This document shows positions 60,690 through 64,000 of a stretch of DNA of 64,000 nucleotides, in pieces; the stretch's first letter is position 1; every line of letters begins with the position of its first letter. This DNA comes from Synchiropus splendidus (lineage: Eukaryota > Chordata > Actinopteri > Syngnathiformes > Callionymidae). The notes below the pieces were generated by a model. That model saw nothing but the letters and a program-made list of their open reading frames with translations, was not told the DNA's origin and did no database searches. The stretch is from assembly GCF_027744825.2 (NCBI RefSeq), contig NC_071345.1:6046001-6110000 (forward strand), given 5' to 3'. A program made the position numbers and the translations under genes.

Positions 60690-62010
60690 ATGGCATATTT
60701 ACACGTCTTAATATCCTTACCGACATTTAATGTATTTATGTTAATATTGTCCTTGTTACTTACGTATATATTTGGGATATTTTGCTGTCATGTTTTGTAG
60801 TCAGCGATGTCTTTCTTTTGATGGTGGCCCCTCACCACAGTTACAGTTTCTAATGTGGCCCTTTAGGAAATTTAACTGCCCACTCTGCCTTATAGTACCC
60901 AAAAGCATGGACCAAAAGATACACGCTAAATCACTCAAAGTTCAGCATGTGCACACGTCTTCATCTTTACAGTTGCAAAATGAAAATGGTTTTGTTTTAA
61001 ACTGTTGAAAAAGCGTGTTGACAGATGAGGCTGAGTGGTGCAACAGGAAGAGCTATTCTAAGAGCAGAAAAATGTTTAGATTTTTATCACCTTTAAAAGC
61101 CAAATGGAAAGGAAAGGAAGCCCCATCAACATCCGCCAGTGTGGCTTTTTGTCATTTTCTCCTCGGCATGTTAAGGTCCCCGACAGAACAAGTGGCTGGG
61201 CCATCGTGGCCCCCAGCAGTAATTTGGAGTGGCGGGCGTCTGCGGGCCCACAGAGAATAAATAAAAATGAAAATGTGACAAGCCCATTTATTTGTTTAAT
61301 TCAATCTGCTGTTGAGAGATCTTTTCGCTGGAGATCATAGTTGATTTTGTTTGGGGCGACGTCTCTTGGCAGGCTGATTAAACAGGGACTCGCACCCCAA
61401 CCCCCACACTGGCTGAAGTTGAAAGCCCAGTAAATGAAATGACTTCCAGAGGATTGCACCACAAAAGAAGGGAGTGTGTCAGATGTGCATTCAGCCGGCG
61501 TCGGAGCCGACACAAGGTCAAACGGGACGATGTGTAGACGGAGAACCCGCTGACAGTCGGGCCGGGAGGATGCCGTTACACCCACAGGCTCCGCTCGCCA
61601 GAGCACACACATGATTGATCATCTTTAGTTCTGCTGGACCGGACTGAGCTCCTCCTGGAGACCGGAACCTGATAAAAGCCCCGGCTTTTATAACATGTAT
61701 GCAAACATATTCAAGGATCCACAAGACTTCTAACGGTGACCTGAGAAACAGCGATGGAAGCTACAGAGCAAATCATGCAAACAAGAAATAAACTCACTCA
61801 CAGTCGGGGACCGTCTGAGACTCGGAGCGGAGCTGACGCCTCTGAAATGGTGCATAGGTGCTGTGTGGTTATATATCAACTGCAAAGTTGGTTCTGTTGA
61901 ATTACAACACTAAACAAGTGCAAAAGCATTTTCAAATTCAGAACGGAAAACCGGTAACCAGCATTTGTAGCGTCGCTTTTAAGAAGCATGTAAAAAAAAA
62001 AAAAAAAACA
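60690..62010. other. Non-coding stretch with candidate regulatory island at about 61020-61720
   Basis: Unrepetitive, without a credible exon. AT-rich homeodomain-like segments (CCCATTTATTTGTTTAATTC) alternate with GC-rich ones. Function unknown. Confidence 0.35.
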
Positions 62011-62200
62011 TTTTCAGAATCAGAATCATCTTTATTGCCAAGGTCGGTGAGGATCCCACCAATGAGGAAACAATGTGCAATAATGAACAAAACATAATAA
62101 CAATAATATAATGATTACAGTACATAAAAAACATCAGTGAATAAACAATAGCTTTGGTGTCAGAGGGCAATTGCCGAACTGTTATTTTGCTCTGAAACTT
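62011..62200. mobile_element. Dispersed retroelement 3'-end fragment
   Basis: Following a poly-A tract, TTCAGAATCAGAATCATCTT, then TATTGCCAAGGTCGGTGAGG, is a very common fish repeat sequence. Extent approximate. Confidence 0.5.
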
Positions 62201-63052
62201 CGCCTCAAACAGGTTTTGAAATTGACCACAAATGCTTTGGTTTACGAATGTAAACAAACAGCACGTGATGATAACAAAACTACAGAGGCAGCGTCAAAAC
62301 ATTGGTGAGGAAGTCAATACATGCAAAAATACCTAGCAAATCCGACTGTTTACCCAAACGAGTGATGTGTTTTGTATTACATAGCGATATATGGAAGTTA
62401 GACGTTGCATTACCGTTCAATGTGCTGGCCTTTCACGACAGCCCGACTCGTCGCTTCCACATTGACAAATGAAAACAAGTCATTTGTTTACATGAACCTA
62501 CTTTTCTGCAAAAAGCGTTGACAAATCCCCTTATTTTTGCCGCTACTTTTACCGCTTCACTGGGGTTTGGTTACTCAAGTGACGTCACAAGATGGCGACG
62601 GCGTTTGACCCACTTTAGGGAATTTTGTCACGATCCCAATGTATATTATGTTAATATATCAAAACGAAATTATTTTCACTTTTTTGCACACGTGGAATAC
62701 AAACCCAGTAATTCTTGTAATATGAAATATTGGTGCATGCTGATGTCGCTCACACTTTTCAAAGCAGCAGCTGGTAAAACAAATGCTGTTTCTTGGAAAA
62801 AGACATATGTTGAAACGATAACCCCACTATTTATTATTAAGTTTCACCTTAGCTATCACTGCAAAGCTAATGATTCAGCTAAGCTAATACAGGCTAATAA
62901 GGCAAGCTAGTCCTAAACGCTAGCTAGCGCTAAGTGCCTTTAGCAGAAAACTTCAACCAAACAGTGACACGTCTCTCATTCTGATAAGATGTCATTTATA
63001 TTCAAGTTGTATTGTTTGGAAACATCAATAGTTGTTGGCTTAATACTTCTTT
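62201..63052. other. Non-coding stretch
   Basis: No gene seen. It includes GTGACGTCACAAGATGGCGA at about 62580, a sequence type found scattered in fish genomes, and a run of GCTAAT/GCTAGC motifs at 62860-62935. Confidence 0.35.
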
Positions 63053-63310
63053 TTTTGGGCTTCTCCCTTCAGGGGTGGCCACAGTGGATCATCTTCCTCC
63101 ATCTCCCACTGTCCTCTGCTTCCTCTCCTACAAACCTCATGTCCTCCTTCACCACCTCCATAAATGTCCTCTTTGGCCTTCCTCTCCACCTTCTGCCTGG
63201 CAGTTCCAACCTCAACATCTTCCTACCAATGTACTGGCTCTCTCTCTCCTCTGTACATGTCCAAACCATCTCCATCTAGCCTCTCTGACTTGGTCTCCTA
63301 AACACCTGAC
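63053..63310 (-). mobile_element. LINE ORF fragment (RTE-like), truncated
   Basis: The minus strand encodes MVWTCTEERESQYIGRKMLR, then LELPGRRWRGRPKRTFMEVV and KEDMRF...RWRKMIHCGHP, the C-terminal tail of a fish LINE reverse transcriptase ORF. The 5' part is absent. Confidence 0.75.
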
Positions 63311-63789
63311 ATGTGCTGAATACAGTTGAATTAAACAGTGACGCTGCTCACAAGTGTTTGCCTTGGTATTATAGCTGTAAACAGATGTTATTTTCTAAAT
63401 GCTTTCAAGTGAAGCAAAACAGTGGAACTCCAAACTAAGATATTTATCTTGGATGCTGTGCTGACCGATGCTAAACTGGAACTTAAACACCGTTCTTCAC
63501 ATATTTATTGATCCAGAAGTGATAGTTTTTTATACTGGTGAATGTAACAATGCTTAGTATTCAAGGTATTTATATTTATTTTTTTCTACAATATATATAC
63601 AAAGGTGCCGCGAACACCCAGACTAAAGCAGCTGAAGGACTTGAATTCTTAATGTTTCTGCCGCTGACTTGGGGTCACAATTTGAATTCTGAATAATCCG
63701 ACAAGGAGGGGTGTGTAGCTCCAGAGCTCCTTTAGAACCACAAGCCATGTCGACAATACTGGTCGAATGAAGACAACCACCACCACGAC

Positions 63790-64000
63790 TACATAAACCA
63801 TGTCATTTTTATTGTTACTGTACATTCAGTGCACTCTTAGATTGGACTCACTCCAAAGAAAAGCATATATTTACACATGAGCACACTTGGCATGAACACA
63901 ACAAACAAAAAACACAAGGAAATGTTACACAACACTGTCCAGTCAAAACATTTTTTTTTCACATTATTCCCTTTGTCGTGTCAAGTGTGTGTGTGAGTGT
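63790..64000 (-). other. Possible 3' UTR end of an off-window minus-strand gene
   Basis: A minus-strand AATAAA lies at about 63808-63813 in a TTTTTATTGTTACTGTACA context, followed leftward by GTGGT-rich sequence. This resembles the ends of 3' UTRs, but no coding exon is in the window. Weak. Confidence 0.2.

Overview
The window is a piece of a teleost fish chromosome. Genes are split by short GT-AG introns, fish-type LINE, hAT-like and other inverted-repeat transposon fragments are scattered through it, and a very long TTAGGG array lies inside it. No species can be named from the sequence alone.

Layout. (1) Positions 1-3275, minus strand: the N-terminal part of smc6 (SMC5/6 complex ATPase), running off the left edge, with a decayed LINE in its second intron and a CpG-rich promoter at about 3280-3690. 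(2) 3700-7716: intergenic, with one copy of a repeated inverted-repeat DNA element, a 240-bp direct duplication and putative upstream regulatory sequence. (3) 7717-11441, plus strand: a prospero homeobox gene, best matched to prox2. (4) 13712-29236, minus strand: ylpm1, 20 coding exons that join in one open frame of 1,969 codons including the stop. prox2 and ylpm1 are tail to tail, an arrangement I recall from human 14q24.3.

(5) 29237-47616: about 18 kb in which I find no conventional gene. It holds microsatellites, two more copies of the inverted-repeat element, hAT-like fragments, a tandem triplication joined by (TA)n tracts, an inverted duplication carrying a conserved 40-codon reading frame, and several AT-rich, homeodomain-motif-rich islands that resemble developmental enhancers. 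(6) 47617-58057: a 10.4-kb interstitial telomere-like satellite built from TTAGGG with variant units. It is organised as two nearly identical copies of a ~4.99-kb higher-order unit, each carrying the same ~150-bp non-telomeric island. (7) 58058-64000: more repeats and non-coding sequence, with a possible 3' end of an off-window minus-strand gene near 63.8 kb.

The three genes are all nuclear: smc6 in chromosome repair and cohesion, prox2 in transcription, and ylpm1 in RNA or chromatin-associated regulation. They do not form a pathway. The best candidates for something undescribed are the higher-order telomeric satellite with its island and repeat-flanked CTCF-like motifs, and the duplicated micro-ORF at 31.8 and 36.0 kb.
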